Shown here: piece after piece, positions 36,700 to 45,471 of the stretch | Position numbering within the stretch: position 1 is the stretch's first letter | Layout: every line of letters starts with the position of its first letter | NCBI RefSeq assembly: GCF_012034175.1 | Contig: NZ_JAATEJ010000024.1 | Span: forward strand, 62,001-126,000 | DNA from: Actinacidiphila epipremni | GTDB taxonomy: Bacteria > Actinomycetota > Actinomycetes > Streptomycetales > Streptomycetaceae | Reading direction: 5' to 3' | DNA: 64,000 nucleotides | Translations under genes and position numbers: made by a program | The notes under the pieces: generated by a model | What the model saw: only the letters and a program-made list of their open reading frames with translations | The model's database searches: none | What the model was told of the DNA's origin: nothing

Positions 36700-37472
36700 A
36701 CCTGCCTCACCGTCCCCCAGCGCTGCACGGTCCGCCGTTCGATCGGGGCGAGGACGGCCATGTCGATGACGATCCACAGTGCGCCGATGACGATGATCCC
36801 GGCCAGGATCTGGTCGCCCCTGGCGTAGTTGCTCGCGTTGTAGATCAGGTAGCCGAGGCCGCTGGTGGCCGCGGTCAGCTCGGCGGCGATCAGCGCCCGC
36901 CAGCCGAAGCCGAAGCCGCCGCGGATGCCGGACATGATGAACGGCAGCGCGCCGGGCAGATACACCTGGAGGACCAGTTCGCGGCGCCCGCCGCCCAGCG
37001 TCTTCACCGCGTTCTCCAGCACCGCCGGCACCGAGCGGACGCCGAGCACGGTGTTGAAGAAGATCAGGAAGAAGATCGAGTTGACCAGGACGAAGGTGAC
37101 GGTCACCGTGCCGAGGCCGAACCAGACGATGGCCAGCGGGATCCAGGCGATACCGCTGATGGAGTTGAAGAACGACACCAGCGGCAGCAGGAAGTCCGAG
37201 ACCGGCCGGTTCAGCCCCGCCAGCAGCCCCAGGCCGACGCCGAGCACCAGGCTGACGGCCATCGCCAGCACCAGCCGCAGCAGGCTGGTGACGATGTCGT
37301 CCTGGAGCAGGCCGCGCGAGGCCAGGTCGGTGGTGGCCCGCCACACTTCGGGCGGCCCCGCCAGGACGTTGCGGTGCACCACGCCGGTCGCCGTGACCAG
37401 CCACCAGACCAGGCCGAGTACCGCGAACGGCAGCACGCCGAGCAGTTTCTCCGGATTGCGCAGTGACCTCAT
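36696..37472 (-). CDS. ABC importer permease (SsuC/TauC type), first copy
   Basis: 258 residues and about six membrane segments of the nitrate/sulfonate/taurine-importer permease family. The ATPase-coupling EAA loop is seen as ENAVKTLGGGRRELVLQVYL followed by PGALPFIMSGIRGG, and GWRALIAAELTAATSGLGYLIY follows. The ATG overlaps the stop of the second permease gene. Two different permeases plus one ATPase and one binding protein make a heterodimeric importer. Confidence 0.9.
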   Translation of the reverse strand: MRSLRNPEKLLGVLPFAVLGLVWWLVTATGVVHRNVLAGPPEVWRATTDLASRGLLQDDIVTSLLRLVLAMAVSLVLGVGLGLLAGLNRPVSDFLLPLVSFFNSISGIAWIPLAIVWFGLGTVTVTFVLVNSIFFLIFFNTVLGVRSVPAVLENAVKTLGGGRRELVLQVYLPGALPFIMSGIRGGFGFGWRALIAAELTAATSGLGYLIYNASNYARGDQILAGIIVIGALWIVIDMAVLAPIERRTVQRWGTVRQV

Positions 37473-38317
37473 CGCTGCTCCATCCCCCACCGGACGACGG
37501 TCTGCTGCTCGATCGGCCGCAGCAGCGCCCGGTCGATGAACACCCAGATCACGCCCATGAGGATCATTTCGAAGACGATGACCGGAGTGTTCCGGGCACC
37601 GCCGGACTGGAAGAGGAGATAGCCGAGCCCGCCGGCGTTGAGCACCATCTCGGCGGCGATCAGCGCCCGCCAGCCGTAGGCCAGGCCGAGCCGCGCGCCG
37701 AGCAGGATGCTGGGCAGCGCGCCGGGCAGCCATACATGGGTGAACAGGTAGAACCGGCCCGCGCCCATCGTCCGCAGCGCGTTGCTGTAGGCGATCGGCA
37801 GCGTCTGCACGCCGACCATGGTGTTGAAGGCGACCGGGAAGGTCACCGTGTAGAGGATCACCACCAGGACGGTCCGGGAGCCGAACCCCAGCCACCCGTT
37901 CACCAGCGGCAGCCAGGCGATGCCGGACAGCCCCTGCATGGTGTTGAGCAGCGGCCGGAAGGTCATGCTGACCAGCCGGTTCGAGCCGAGCAGCAGACCG
38001 ATCGGGGTGCCCACGGCGATCCCGATGGCACCGCCGAGGGCGATCCGCTCCAGGCTCTGCGTGGTGTAGTCCACGAGGACGCCGCTGCGGATCAGCGGGC
38101 CGACCGAGCGCACCGCCTGCGCCGGCGACGGCAGCACCGAGACGCCGAGCCCGAACACTGCCTTGACCGCCCACCACACGGCGACCAGTGCCACGAAGGG
38201 CAGCAGCGTCCTGCGCAGCGCGAGGAACGTCACGCGCCAGGCGGTTCGCCGGCGCGGGCCCGCCGGCAGCGCCGCGGTCGCCGACGAGGTGGCCGGCTGC
38301 GGCGCGGTCCCGGTCAC
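37469..38317 (-). CDS. ABC importer permease (SsuC/TauC type), second copy
   Basis: 282 residues, GTG start overlapping the stop of the ATPase gene (GTGA). It begins with a 25-residue Ala/Thr/Arg cytosolic stretch and has about six membrane segments, with the coupling loop SNALRTMGAGRFYLFTHVWL followed by PGALPSILLGARLG and then GWRALIAAEMVLNAGGLGYLLF. It is clearly homologous to the neighbouring permease over its full length, pointing to an old duplication. The pair should form the membrane channel of the importer. Confidence 0.9.
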   Translation of the reverse strand: MTGTAPQPATSSATAALPAGPRRRTAWRVTFLALRRTLLPFVALVAVWWAVKAVFGLGVSVLPSPAQAVRSVGPLIRSGVLVDYTTQSLERIALGGAIGIAVGTPIGLLLGSNRLVSMTFRPLLNTMQGLSGIAWLPLVNGWLGFGSRTVLVVILYTVTFPVAFNTMVGVQTLPIAYSNALRTMGAGRFYLFTHVWLPGALPSILLGARLGLAYGWRALIAAEMVLNAGGLGYLLFQSGGARNTPVIVFEMILMGVIWVFIDRALLRPIEQQTVVRWGMEQR

Positions 38318-39096
38318 CACAGCTCCGCCCGCACCGAGTTGGTGATCTCCACCCGCAGCGCGTTGAACGGCTCGTCGTGGGCCAGCGCGTCGTAGTCGCG
38401 TTCCTCGCGGGGAATCGGGACGTCGATGATCTCCTTGACCCGGCCGGGTCTGCGGGTCATCACCATGACCCGGTCGCCGAGGAACGCCGCCTCCTCCACA
38501 CTGTGGGTGACCAGCACGATGGTCTTCCCGGTCTGCATCGAGATCCGCAGCAGGTCCTTCTGCAGCGTCACCCGGGTCTGCGCGTCCACCGCCGCGAACG
38601 GCTCGTCCATCAGCATCACCGTCGGATCGGCGGCGAGCGTACGGGCCAGCGCGACCCGCTGCTTCATGCCGCCGGACAGCTCGTGCGGATACCGTTCCTC
38701 GAAGCCGCCCAGGCCGATCATGGCCACGAACCGCGCGACCACCTCGTCGCGCCGCGCCCTGGGGACGCGGGCGATCTCCAGACCCTGCCCGATGTTGCCG
38801 TTGACGGTGCGCCACGGCATCAGGCCCAGCTCCTGGAAGACCACACCGCGGTCCGCGCCGGGCCCGCGTACGGTGCGGCCGTTCACCAGGACCCGGCCCT
38901 GCTGCGGCCTGGCCAGCCCGGCGATGAGGCTGATGAGGCTGGACTTGCCGCAGCCGCTCGGCCCGACGACGCACAGCAGCTCGCCGGCGCGCACCTCGAA
39001 CGACACGTCGGTGAGCGCCACCACGGGCTCGCGCTCCTGGCTGCGGTAGGCGAAGTGCAGCCCGTCCGCGACGATCTTCGTGTCCGCGGTGCTCAC
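38314..39096 (-). CDS. ABC importer ATP-binding protein (SsuB/TauB type)
   Basis: 260 residues. Walker A GPSGCGKSS, the Q-loop FQELGLMPW, signature LSGGMKQRVALARTLA, Walker B VMLMDEPFAAVD and H-loop VTHSVEEAAFLGD are all intact. GTG 39096 was chosen because it overlaps the stop of the fumarylacetoacetase-like gene (GTGA); ATG 39108 is the alternative and adds four residues. It energises import through the two permeases downstream. Confidence 0.93.
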   Translation of the reverse strand: MSTADTKIVADGLHFAYRSQEREPVVALTDVSFEVRAGELLCVVGPSGCGKSSLISLIAGLARPQQGRVLVNGRTVRGPGADRGVVFQELGLMPWRTVNGNIGQGLEIARVPRARRDEVVARFVAMIGLGGFEERYPHELSGGMKQRVALARTLAADPTVMLMDEPFAAVDAQTRVTLQKDLLRISMQTGKTIVLVTHSVEEAAFLGDRVMVMTRRPGRVKEIIDVPIPREERDYDALAHDEPFNALRVEITNSVRAELW

Positions 39097-39962
39097 AGCG
39101 CCACGCATGCGTTGCGCAGCCGGCCGATGCCGGCCACATGGGTCTCCAGCACGTCGCCGGGCCGCAGATACTCCTGCGGGGTGCGGCCGTTGCCCACTCC
39201 GCCCGGCGTGCCGGTGGAGATGATGTCGCCCGGCTGGAGGGTCAGCACCTGGCTGATGTCGGCGATCAGGGTGGGGATGTCGAAGATGAACTGCGAGGTG
39301 TCCGAGTCCTGTTTGAGCACGCCGTTGACCGAGCAGGTGATCCGCCGGCCGCCCGGATCGCCGACCTCGTCCGCGGTGACCAGCCAGGGACCCATGGGGG
39401 ACGAGGCGTCGATGCTCTTGCCCTTGAACCACTGGTCGCCGTAGCGGTGCTGGATGTCGCGGGCGGTCACGTCGTTGAGTACGCAGTAGCTGTGGATGTG
39501 CTCCATCGCACGCTCCTTCGGGATGTGCCGGCCGGGTCTGCCGATCACCACGGCGAGTTCGGCTTCCCAGTCGTGCTTGCCGGTGAGGCTCAGATCCAGG
39601 CCGATACCGTCGGCCGGCCCGCACAGGCTGGTGACGGCCTTGGTGAACCACGCGGGGTGCTCGGGCATCCGGCCGTCGTTGCGGCCGTGGCTCGCGCCCT
39701 CCGCGATGTGCTCGGCGTAGTTGCGGCCGACGCACAGCACGTTGCGGGGCGGCACCGGGATCGGCGCCAGCAGCGTCACGTCGGCGAGGTCGTAGCCGCC
39801 GGACCCGGCGGCCACCGCGTCCTGCAGGCGGGCCGTGGTGCCCGCGTCCGCGGTGATCAGGTCCAGCATGGTCGGGCCGAGCGGTGTGACGTCGACGATC
39901 CGCTCGCCGACGACGACACCCACCCCCGTAAGGCCCTTGTAGTCGTAAGTTGCCAGGCGCAT
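39093..39962 (-). CDS. Fumarylacetoacetate hydrolase family protein
   Basis: 289 residues with a small N-terminal domain and the FAH fold. Metal-binding and catalytic features include LCVGRNYAEHIAE, HDWEAELAVVIG, LNDVTARDIQ, KSIDASSPMGPWLVT and PGDIISTGTPGGVG. Members hydrolyse acylpyruvates, decarboxylate oxaloacetate-like acids or hydrate dienoates at the end of aromatic meta-cleavage routes. Together with the C-C hydrolase and the VOC protein it suggests breakdown of a ring-derived diketo acid. It interrupts the ABC genes, lying between binding protein and ATPase. Confidence 0.9.
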   Translation of the reverse strand: MRLATYDYKGLTGVGVVVGERIVDVTPLGPTMLDLITADAGTTARLQDAVAAGSGGYDLADVTLLAPIPVPPRNVLCVGRNYAEHIAEGASHGRNDGRMPEHPAWFTKAVTSLCGPADGIGLDLSLTGKHDWEAELAVVIGRPGRHIPKERAMEHIHSYCVLNDVTARDIQHRYGDQWFKGKSIDASSPMGPWLVTADEVGDPGGRRITCSVNGVLKQDSDTSQFIFDIPTLIADISQVLTLQPGDIISTGTPGGVGNGRTPQEYLRPGDVLETHVAGIGRLRNACVAL

Positions 39963-40028
39963 GGGAATCCTCCGTGATCCCGCCGCGCCGCCCGGTGCGT
40001 CAGCCGGCCACCGGGCGGCACGCCGTCG

Positions 40029-41174
40029 TCACAAGCTGGGGCAGGACGACGGGATCGGGGCCAGATCGGAGAACAGCTCCGGATACTGCTGCTGCGCCTT
40101 CTGCATGAAGGACACGTCCATCGTCGACGCCGCGTCGACGTTCGCGGTGACGGCCTTCTGGTCGTAGAGCTTCTTGTTCTCGGCGTTGAAGCCCTGGACC
40201 GTGCAGCCGCTCAACCGCGGGTCGAAGTCCAGGGTCTTGATCGACGCCTGGGCGACGGTGACCGGCAGACCGGACACGAAGTCGGTGGCGATCTCGGCGG
40301 CGGCGTCGGGGTTCTTGCGGGTCCAGGCGTCGGCGTCGGCGATGGCCGCGGTGAGTTTCTCGATGACGTCCGGGTGCGACTGCACATAGCTGCGCTGCGA
40401 GGTCAGGCCGACTCCATAGGCGACGTAACCGCCGCCGCGCGAGATGAGCCGGGCCTGGGCGCCGAGCTGCTGCACGATCTGCGTCCCGTACGGCTCGGCG
40501 GTCGATATCGCGTCGACCTCACCCTGCTGGAGCGCCACGAGCTGGTTGCCGAGGGCCAGGTTGATGATCTTGACCTTGCCGAGGTCCACGCCCTTCTTGG
40601 CCAGGTACGTCCGCAGGTAGTCGTCACCGGTGCCGCCGACGAAGTCGCCGATCTTCTTGCCGACGAAGCTGGACGGGTCGTCCGCGGTGATGCCGCTCTT
40701 GGCGCTCGCCACCAGCGCCACCGACTTGTCGTCGTACGGGATCGTCGCGTCGCCCAGGATCGGCGCGTAGTAGACGACGTCGGTACCGCCGGCCGAGGTC
40801 GTGGTGACCGTGGTGTTGGCCGACGAGGTCGCCTGCACCGTGCCGGACTGGAGCGCCTTGCTCACCGCCGCGCCGTTGGCGAAGATCTGCAGCTTGGCGC
40901 GGATGCCGTACTTGAGGAACGTGCCGTTCTCGATCGCGGCGTAGAGGGCTACGGTCGACATGTTGCCGACGGCGCCGATATCGACCGGCACCGGTGCGGA
41001 CGACGCCGCACCGGACGACGTGCCGCCCTTCGAGGCCGCGGCGGACGCACCCGGCGTGCCGTCCGAGCCGTCGGAGCCGCACGCGGCGGCGGTGAGCAGC
41101 GCGGCCGTGACCAGGCCGGCGGCGAGTACCCGCGGGAGGTGCGAAAGGTGCCGGAGTCGTGAGGGGGAGGTCAT
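40029..41174 (-). CDS. Substrate-binding lipoprotein of the SsuA/TauA (NMT1) type
   Basis: 381 residues. A signal peptide with lipobox TAAACGS near residue 33 is followed by a Ser/Ala/Gly-rich tether of about 30 residues and a periplasmic-binding fold (GAVGNMSTVALYAAIENGTF, LQSGTVQATSS, GKKIGDFVGGTGDDYLRTYL, LQQGEVDAISTAEPYG). Such proteins bind sulfonates, nitrate, pyrimidine precursors or aromatic acids. The ligand here is unknown but should be the growth substrate for this operon. The ATG overlaps the stop of the BKACE-like gene. Confidence 0.9.
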   Translation of the reverse strand: MTSPSRLRHLSHLPRVLAAGLVTAALLTAAACGSDGSDGTPGASAAASKGGTSSGAASSAPVPVDIGAVGNMSTVALYAAIENGTFLKYGIRAKLQIFANGAAVSKALQSGTVQATSSANTTVTTTSAGGTDVVYYAPILGDATIPYDDKSVALVASAKSGITADDPSSFVGKKIGDFVGGTGDDYLRTYLAKKGVDLGKVKIINLALGNQLVALQQGEVDAISTAEPYGTQIVQQLGAQARLISRGGGYVAYGVGLTSQRSYVQSHPDVIEKLTAAIADADAWTRKNPDAAAEIATDFVSGLPVTVAQASIKTLDFDPRLSGCTVQGFNAENKKLYDQKAVTANVDAASTMDVSFMQKAQQQYPELFSDLAPIPSSCPSL

Positions 41175-42055
41175 GACGTCGGCACCTCGGCTCTGGCCGG
41201 CGACAGCCCCAGGATCTCCCGCGCCTGCGCGGGAGTTGCCACCGGACGGCCGAGGCGGGTGGCCAGATCGGCCATCATGGCGACCAGTTCGGCGTTGGAC
41301 GAGGCGCGGACCCCGGGCCGGATCTCCGGCCGGTCCTCCTTGCCGGTGCGGACATGACCGCCCTTGAGGATGGCGTAGGTGAGCAACCGGGTGTGCTCGT
41401 CCGGCGTGGTGGGCGTCACGACGAACTGCTTCTGCGGGTGGGCGAACGCGGTCAGGTGCCAGAGCGCGCCCTCGGGCAGCAGGTTGATCCGGTAGTCGAC
41501 CTCGGCCATCGTGCGCGGCGACCAGCCGCCGCCCTCGTGGTAGAGGCAGATGTTCACCCAGTACGGCGCCCGCAGCACGCCTTCCTTGATGAGGTAGTAC
41601 AGGTTCCAGGCGGCACCGGCGTGGAAGACCTCCACCTCCGGCAGGATGTCGTGCTCCAGGCAGAATCCGGCCATCTCGGTGAACTCCGAGCGCTCCCGGT
41701 GGTTGGCCGGGATGCCCTGTGACAGGAACTTGTCGTTGTCGCTCAACGTCATGGACAGCATGTCGATCCCGACCGCGTTCGCCAGCGCGATCCGGCTTTC
41801 GTTGGTCGCGGTCGTCTTGCCGACCTGCACGATCGCACCCGGGCACCGCTCGCGCACCCCGCGGATCACCTCGGTGCTGCGCTCGATGTCGAAGGACAGG
41901 TACTCACCGGGCCTGGCCGGCTTGAAGATGAGGTGCAGGTGGATGATGGCGGCGCCCGCACGGTACGCTGCTGCCGCCTCTTCTATGATCTGTTCCACCT
42001 GGTCGGGGCCTTCCGGCACCTGCGGGTCGTTCGATGTGATGATGAGTGGTCCCAT
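41171..42055 (-). CDS. BKACE-type (DUF849) beta-keto acid cleavage enzyme
   Basis: 294 residues, first gene of the minus-strand operon after its promoter region. The TIM-barrel family pattern is present: IITSNDPQVPE, AYRAGAAIIHLHLIFKP (normally HLHxRD), AIVQVGKTTATNES, LPEVEVFHAG and LKGGHVRTGKED. BKACE enzymes join a beta-keto acid with acetyl-CoA and split it to acetoacetate and a new CoA ester. The usual Arg-Asp after the HLH metal site is changed to Ile-Phe-Lys here, so the substrate may be unusual. Confidence 0.83.
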   Translation of the reverse strand: MGPLIITSNDPQVPEGPDQVEQIIEEAAAAYRAGAAIIHLHLIFKPARPGEYLSFDIERSTEVIRGVRERCPGAIVQVGKTTATNESRIALANAVGIDMLSMTLSDNDKFLSQGIPANHRERSEFTEMAGFCLEHDILPEVEVFHAGAAWNLYYLIKEGVLRAPYWVNICLYHEGGGWSPRTMAEVDYRINLLPEGALWHLTAFAHPQKQFVVTPTTPDEHTRLLTYAILKGGHVRTGKEDRPEIRPGVRASSNAELVAMMADLATRLGRPVATPAQAREILGLSPARAEVPTS

Positions 42056-42236
42056 GTGCTGTGCTCCTGACGTCACGGCCCCGCGGCACGGGCATGTGCC
42101 GGTACGACGCCGCTGAACCGGCGTCCGGGGGATGTGAACACGGTGGAGGGATAGGCGGATCGGGCATCGCTCCCGCCGGGCATGGCGGGTGACGACCGGG
42201 GGGTCGGGCGGCGGCGCGCTGGGAAGGTGGCGTCCG

Positions 42237-42258
42237 TCCGACTTACTGGGTTGTCGGA
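42237..42258. promoter_or_regulatory. Inverted repeat in the promoter region of the minus-strand catabolic operon
   Basis: TCCGAC (42237-42242) and GTCGGA (42253-42258) form a 6-base inverted repeat with a 10-base spacer. It lies in the 266-base gap between the BKACE-like gene and the end of the GntR gene. It could be the operator of that regulator, but only one copy is seen. Confidence 0.35.
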
Positions 42259-42321
42259 TTGCTGGGTGGCGGCGGCCCGCTGGGTGACAACTCACCGGGT
42301 GGCGGAGCCGCGCGGTCGCGG

Positions 42322-43026
42322 CTAGCCGGTGGGCTGTGCCGCTTGCGCGGCTTCCCTCGCCCTGGCCCTGACGAGCACGAGCGTCGGCTCCTTGTGCCGG
42401 CGGACGGCCGCCTCGATGGCTTCGCGGGGTGCGTTCGAGCGGATCAACCGGATGAGGTCCTGGTGTTCCTGGACCGACTGGTGCGAGCGCCGCTGCACGT
42501 CGAAGAACAGCGAGCGGCGGCCGATGTACGCGCGATCTGCCGTTCTGTGCAGCAGGTCGAGCAGCCACGCGTTGGGGCAGCGCTCGTAGCACGCGTGGTG
42601 GAAGCGGCGGTTGTGCCGGCTGACCTCGGCCAGGTCCCCGGCCTCGTCGGCGGCGATCATCGCCTCGTTGACGGAGTCGAGGACGGCGAAGTCGTCCTCG
42701 GTGAGAAACGGAGCGGCCAGCGCGGTCGCCGAGCCCTCCAGGATCGCCAGTGCTTCGAGGGTCTCACTGAGCAACTGGTAGTCCATGCCGATCACGGTGG
42801 CCCCGACATTGGCCTGATACGAGATCAGGCCGTCGGCTTCCAGCCGCCGCATCGCCTCGCGCACCGGGCCGATGCTGATCCCGGCCTCCGACGCGACCTG
42901 GCTCGCGGTGACGCGCGCCTGGGGCGGGTAGCGCCCCGACAGGATCGCGGACCGGAGAAAACGCAGGGCCTGGATGTCCTTGCTTTCTTTGCTCTCCCTG
43001 CTCATGGTCACCCGGTCGGCGGTCAC
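42322..43026 (-). CDS. GntR-family regulator with FCD ligand domain
   Basis: 234 residues from GTG 43026, chosen because GGGAGG lies eight bases before it. The winged-helix domain has RFLRSAILSGRYPP, VASEAGISIGPVREAMRRLEADGLI. The C-terminal FCD domain is all-helical and has candidate metal-binding His/Asp residues (SRHNRRFHHACYE, HQSVQEHQDLIRLI). FCD regulators usually sense an organic acid of the pathway they control. It lies directly upstream of the BKACE-led operon in the same direction and is the likely local repressor. Confidence 0.9.
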   Translation of the reverse strand: MTADRVTMSRESKESKDIQALRFLRSAILSGRYPPQARVTASQVASEAGISIGPVREAMRRLEADGLISYQANVGATVIGMDYQLLSETLEALAILEGSATALAAPFLTEDDFAVLDSVNEAMIAADEAGDLAEVSRHNRRFHHACYERCPNAWLLDLLHRTADRAYIGRRSLFFDVQRRSHQSVQEHQDLIRLIRSNAPREAIEAAVRRHKEPTLVLVRARAREAAQAAQPTG

Positions 43027-43189
43027 GCGGCTCACCTCCCGGGGCGGATGTTAGAAGATTTTGTTGAAGGCGACGTTAGGACTGCCCTTCGAACGTGTCA
43101 ACGGGTCGGTCCGAACAAGGTGTGAAAGCTGACGGGGGAGCCGGGCCACGGGGCCGCACCTTATGTGCCGCTGCGCTCGTTACCCGTGC

Positions 43190-43534
43190 ATGAAGAAGCT
43201 CCTCATCGCCTCTGTGCTGACCCTCGCCACTGTCGCCCCGGCGGTCCCCGCGTACGCCGCCTCCGCCGGTGGTTCCGCCCCGAGCAAGAGCCTCAGCAGC
43301 GGCGCGGGCAAGGTGCCGAAGTCGACGTCGGTCGCCGGCGAGCTGAACAGCGGCATCCAGGGCGTGAGCGCGGAGATGTTCATCGGCATCAAGGACACCC
43401 TCGTCGAGATCTGGGACCAGGCCGGAACGAGCTTCCCCGACGACAATTTCGTCGTGGCGATGGCCAAGGAGTACGTGTGCGGCGTCAAGCGCCACTTCGA
43501 CCTCGTCCCGAGGGACAGCCGCTGCAACAAGTGA
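43190..43534 (+). CDS. Small secreted protein of unknown function
   Basis: 114 residues. The start at ATG 43190 gives a clean Sec signal (KKLLIASVLTLATVAPAVPAYA) with an AYA-like cleavage site. The mature part of about 90 residues begins Ser/Gly-rich and has only two cysteines near its end (YVCGVKRHF and DSRCNK), which could form one disulfide. No family is recognised. It lies between two catabolic loci and seems to be transcribed on its own. Confidence 0.7.
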   Translation: MKKLLIASVLTLATVAPAVPAYAASAGGSAPSKSLSSGAGKVPKSTSVAGELNSGIQGVSAEMFIGIKDTLVEIWDQAGTSFPDDNFVVAMAKEYVCGVKRHFDLVPRDSRCNK

Positions 43535-43733
43535 GGCACCCGGTCGCGTCGGCCCCTGCCGACACCCGGCCCACACCTCCAGCCGGCTCGGCTACAAGGA
43601 TCCCGACGGTCCGTACGGCATCCACCGGCAAGGGCGCCGCGCACCGGCTGTAGGGGCTTGGCCGGGCGCATGACGTCCTGGTGGCGCGGAATCCCATGCC
43701 GGGTCTCGCAGGCGTCGTCTAGGGTCGGGGAGC

Positions 43734-44333
43734 ATGCGGCTGGTCGAGACGGAGATAGCCCGGCAGGTCTGGAAGGGCATGTCGTGCGGGTGCGGCGACT
43801 CGGCAGAGCACCTGGCCGGGGATCTGCTGCAACTCGCAGGCGGGAGATTCCGTCAAGAGCCGAGCCACGTCGGCTTCGAAGGGCATGTCTGGTCTCCGGC
43901 GGTCCTGTGGGAGCCGGCCCCCGCGGTGACGGCCGTCGCCCTCGCCGCCCTCGCGGACGATGTCCCAGCAACGGCACGCGAGTGGTTCCTCGACCTCCTC
44001 CAGCGCATGGTGGCGGGCGAGGCCACGGATCACGCGTCCGCCCGACGGGGACTCGACCTTCCGGAGCTGTGCCGGGACCTTGCCGTACGAGGTCTCTGGC
44101 TGCTTTACGAGGAGGTGATGTCGAATCGGTCCTCCGGGTCTGCCGGCACCGCCTTCGAGATCCTGACAGTGGTGGAGCCCGACAGGGCTCGCCTGCACCA
44201 TGTCCGGGAGATCGCGGCCGACTGGCTGCCCCTGTGCTGCCGGACCGGCCAGTGCGACGACGCGTGGCGCCCAGTGGCGGCAGCCGGCCGGGAGGGGGAT
44301 CCCGGCGCGAAGGCCGGCCCGCCGCCGCTGTGA
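43734..44333 (+). CDS. Hypothetical protein with cysteine clusters
   Basis: 199 residues with ATG 43734 after GGGGAG. It is predicted helical and soluble, with an N-terminal SCGCGDSAEH and a C-terminal LPLCCRTGQCDD, so two Cys-rich sites frame a helical core. This arrangement could bind a metal or form disulfides. The last 20 residues are low in complexity. I do not recognise a family, and neighbours give no hint. Confidence 0.6.
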   Translation: MRLVETEIARQVWKGMSCGCGDSAEHLAGDLLQLAGGRFRQEPSHVGFEGHVWSPAVLWEPAPAVTAVALAALADDVPATAREWFLDLLQRMVAGEATDHASARRGLDLPELCRDLAVRGLWLLYEEVMSNRSSGSAGTAFEILTVVEPDRARLHHVREIAADWLPLCCRTGQCDDAWRPVAAAGREGDPGAKAGPPPL

Positions 44334-44676
44334 CGTGTCGTGCAGCTGCCTTGACGTGGCCGCCGAACCGTTGGTTTTCCGTGAGCCGTACGGGCAGAGG
44401 CCCGAAGCGCGCCGATCGGATGGTCTGACGTTCTCTTCACGCTGCCCTGTCAGCGGCTGACGGCGGTTGCTCGGGTGCGGGGTGACCGGGTCACCCCGTC
44501 CTGTCGACGATGACGAACTCGCCCGCACCCCGGCCCGCCCGCGTCCGACCCCTTGGCAGGATTGTCAGACAGTCATATAGTCAGGCAATCGATCGCGGGA
44601 GCCGAGCCAAAGGGGGCGATATGGCGATCAGTCATGCCATCCCGTCGGGGTACATCACCGGCGAGCGGAGGCACCC
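44334..44676 (+). other. Intergenic region with the promoter of the second catabolic locus
   Basis: About 340 bases. The only clear structure is the pair of operator-like palindromes at 44561-44589. After them come CGCGGGAG and AAGGGGGCG runs and then the Shine-Dalgarno GGAGG just before GTG 44677. No gene or RNA is evident in the first 220 bases. Confidence 0.6.
44561..44589. promoter_or_regulatory. Tandem operator sites of the ATTGTCnGACAAT type
   Basis: Two copies, ATTGTCAGACAGT (44561-44573) and ATAGTCAGGCAAT (44577-44589), separated by three bases. Each is a near-match to the palindrome found perfectly at 59518-59530 before the GntR gene. They lie about 90 bases before the first gene of the second catabolic locus. 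Confidence 0.75.
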
Positions 44677-45471
44677 GTGACCGAGTACGAGATCGTCGTC
44701 GTCCGCTACGGGACGCGGCAGACGGTCCGCAGTGAGGTCTTCCTCAACTACGGCCTCTACGGCGAGCCGGACGCGCCGATCGGCATGGACTACTTCTTCT
44801 GGATCGTCCGCAACGACGAGCACACCTTTGTCGTGGACACCGGCTTCAGCCGGGCCGGCGGGGCGAACCGCAAGCGCACCACGCTCATCGACCCCGTCGA
44901 GGCGTTCGGCGCGCTCGGTGTCCAGCCGGCCGACGCGCCCACGGTGATCGTGACGCACGCCCACTACGACCACATCGGCAACCTCGACCACTTCGACCGC
45001 TCGCCGGTCGTGCTGGCCCGCGCGGAGGCCGAGTTCTGGGCCGGGCCGCACAGCCGCCGCGTGCAGTTCCACCACTCCGTGGAGGACGCCGAGCTCGCCG
45101 GGCTCGCCGCCGTCGTGGACAGCGGCCGGGCCGTCCTCTTCGACGAGCGGACCACCGTGGCCGACGGCATCGAGGTCATCCGCGTCGGCGGCCACACCCC
45201 CGGCCAGAGCGTGGTCCGCGTCCGGACCGCCGCCGGCCCCGTGCTGCTCGCCTCCGACGCCGTCCACTACTACGAGGAGAGCGAGAAGGCGATGCCCTTC
45301 GTGTCGGTCGCCAACCTGGTCGACATGTACGCCGGCTTCGACACCGTCGAGGCGCTGGCCGCGGGCGGCCAGGTGGTCAGCGGCCACGACCCGGGCACCC
45401 TGGACCGCTTCGGCCGCGACGGCGGCCCGCTGGGCGACGCCACCGCCGTGATCGGCAGGGCGCGGATATGA
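44677..45471 (+). CDS. Metallo-beta-lactamase-fold hydrolase
   Basis: 264 residues, GTG with GGAGG upstream. The zinc motif THAHYDHIGN (HxHxDH) is intact, with VVDTGFS before it and ASDAVHYYEE (metal-bridging Asp) and SGHDP later. It resembles the N-acyl-homoserine-lactonase-like branch of the fold. As the first gene of a CoA-dependent catabolic operon it more likely opens a lactone or hydrolyses a thioester of the pathway than quenches signalling. The next gene overlaps its stop (ATGA). Confidence 0.87.
   Translation: MTEYEIVVVRYGTRQTVRSEVFLNYGLYGEPDAPIGMDYFFWIVRNDEHTFVVDTGFSRAGGANRKRTTLIDPVEAFGALGVQPADAPTVIVTHAHYDHIGNLDHFDRSPVVLARAEAEFWAGPHSRRVQFHHSVEDAELAGLAAVVDSGRAVLFDERTTVADGIEVIRVGGHTPGQSVVRVRTAAGPVLLASDAVHYYEESEKAMPFVSVANLVDMYAGFDTVEALAAGGQVVSGHDPGTLDRFGRDGGPLGDATAVIGRARI

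Noticed and set aside
44677-45471. Quorum-quenching lactonase
   Set aside because: The fold fits, but the gene opens a catabolic operon and nothing points to acyl-homoserine lactones.
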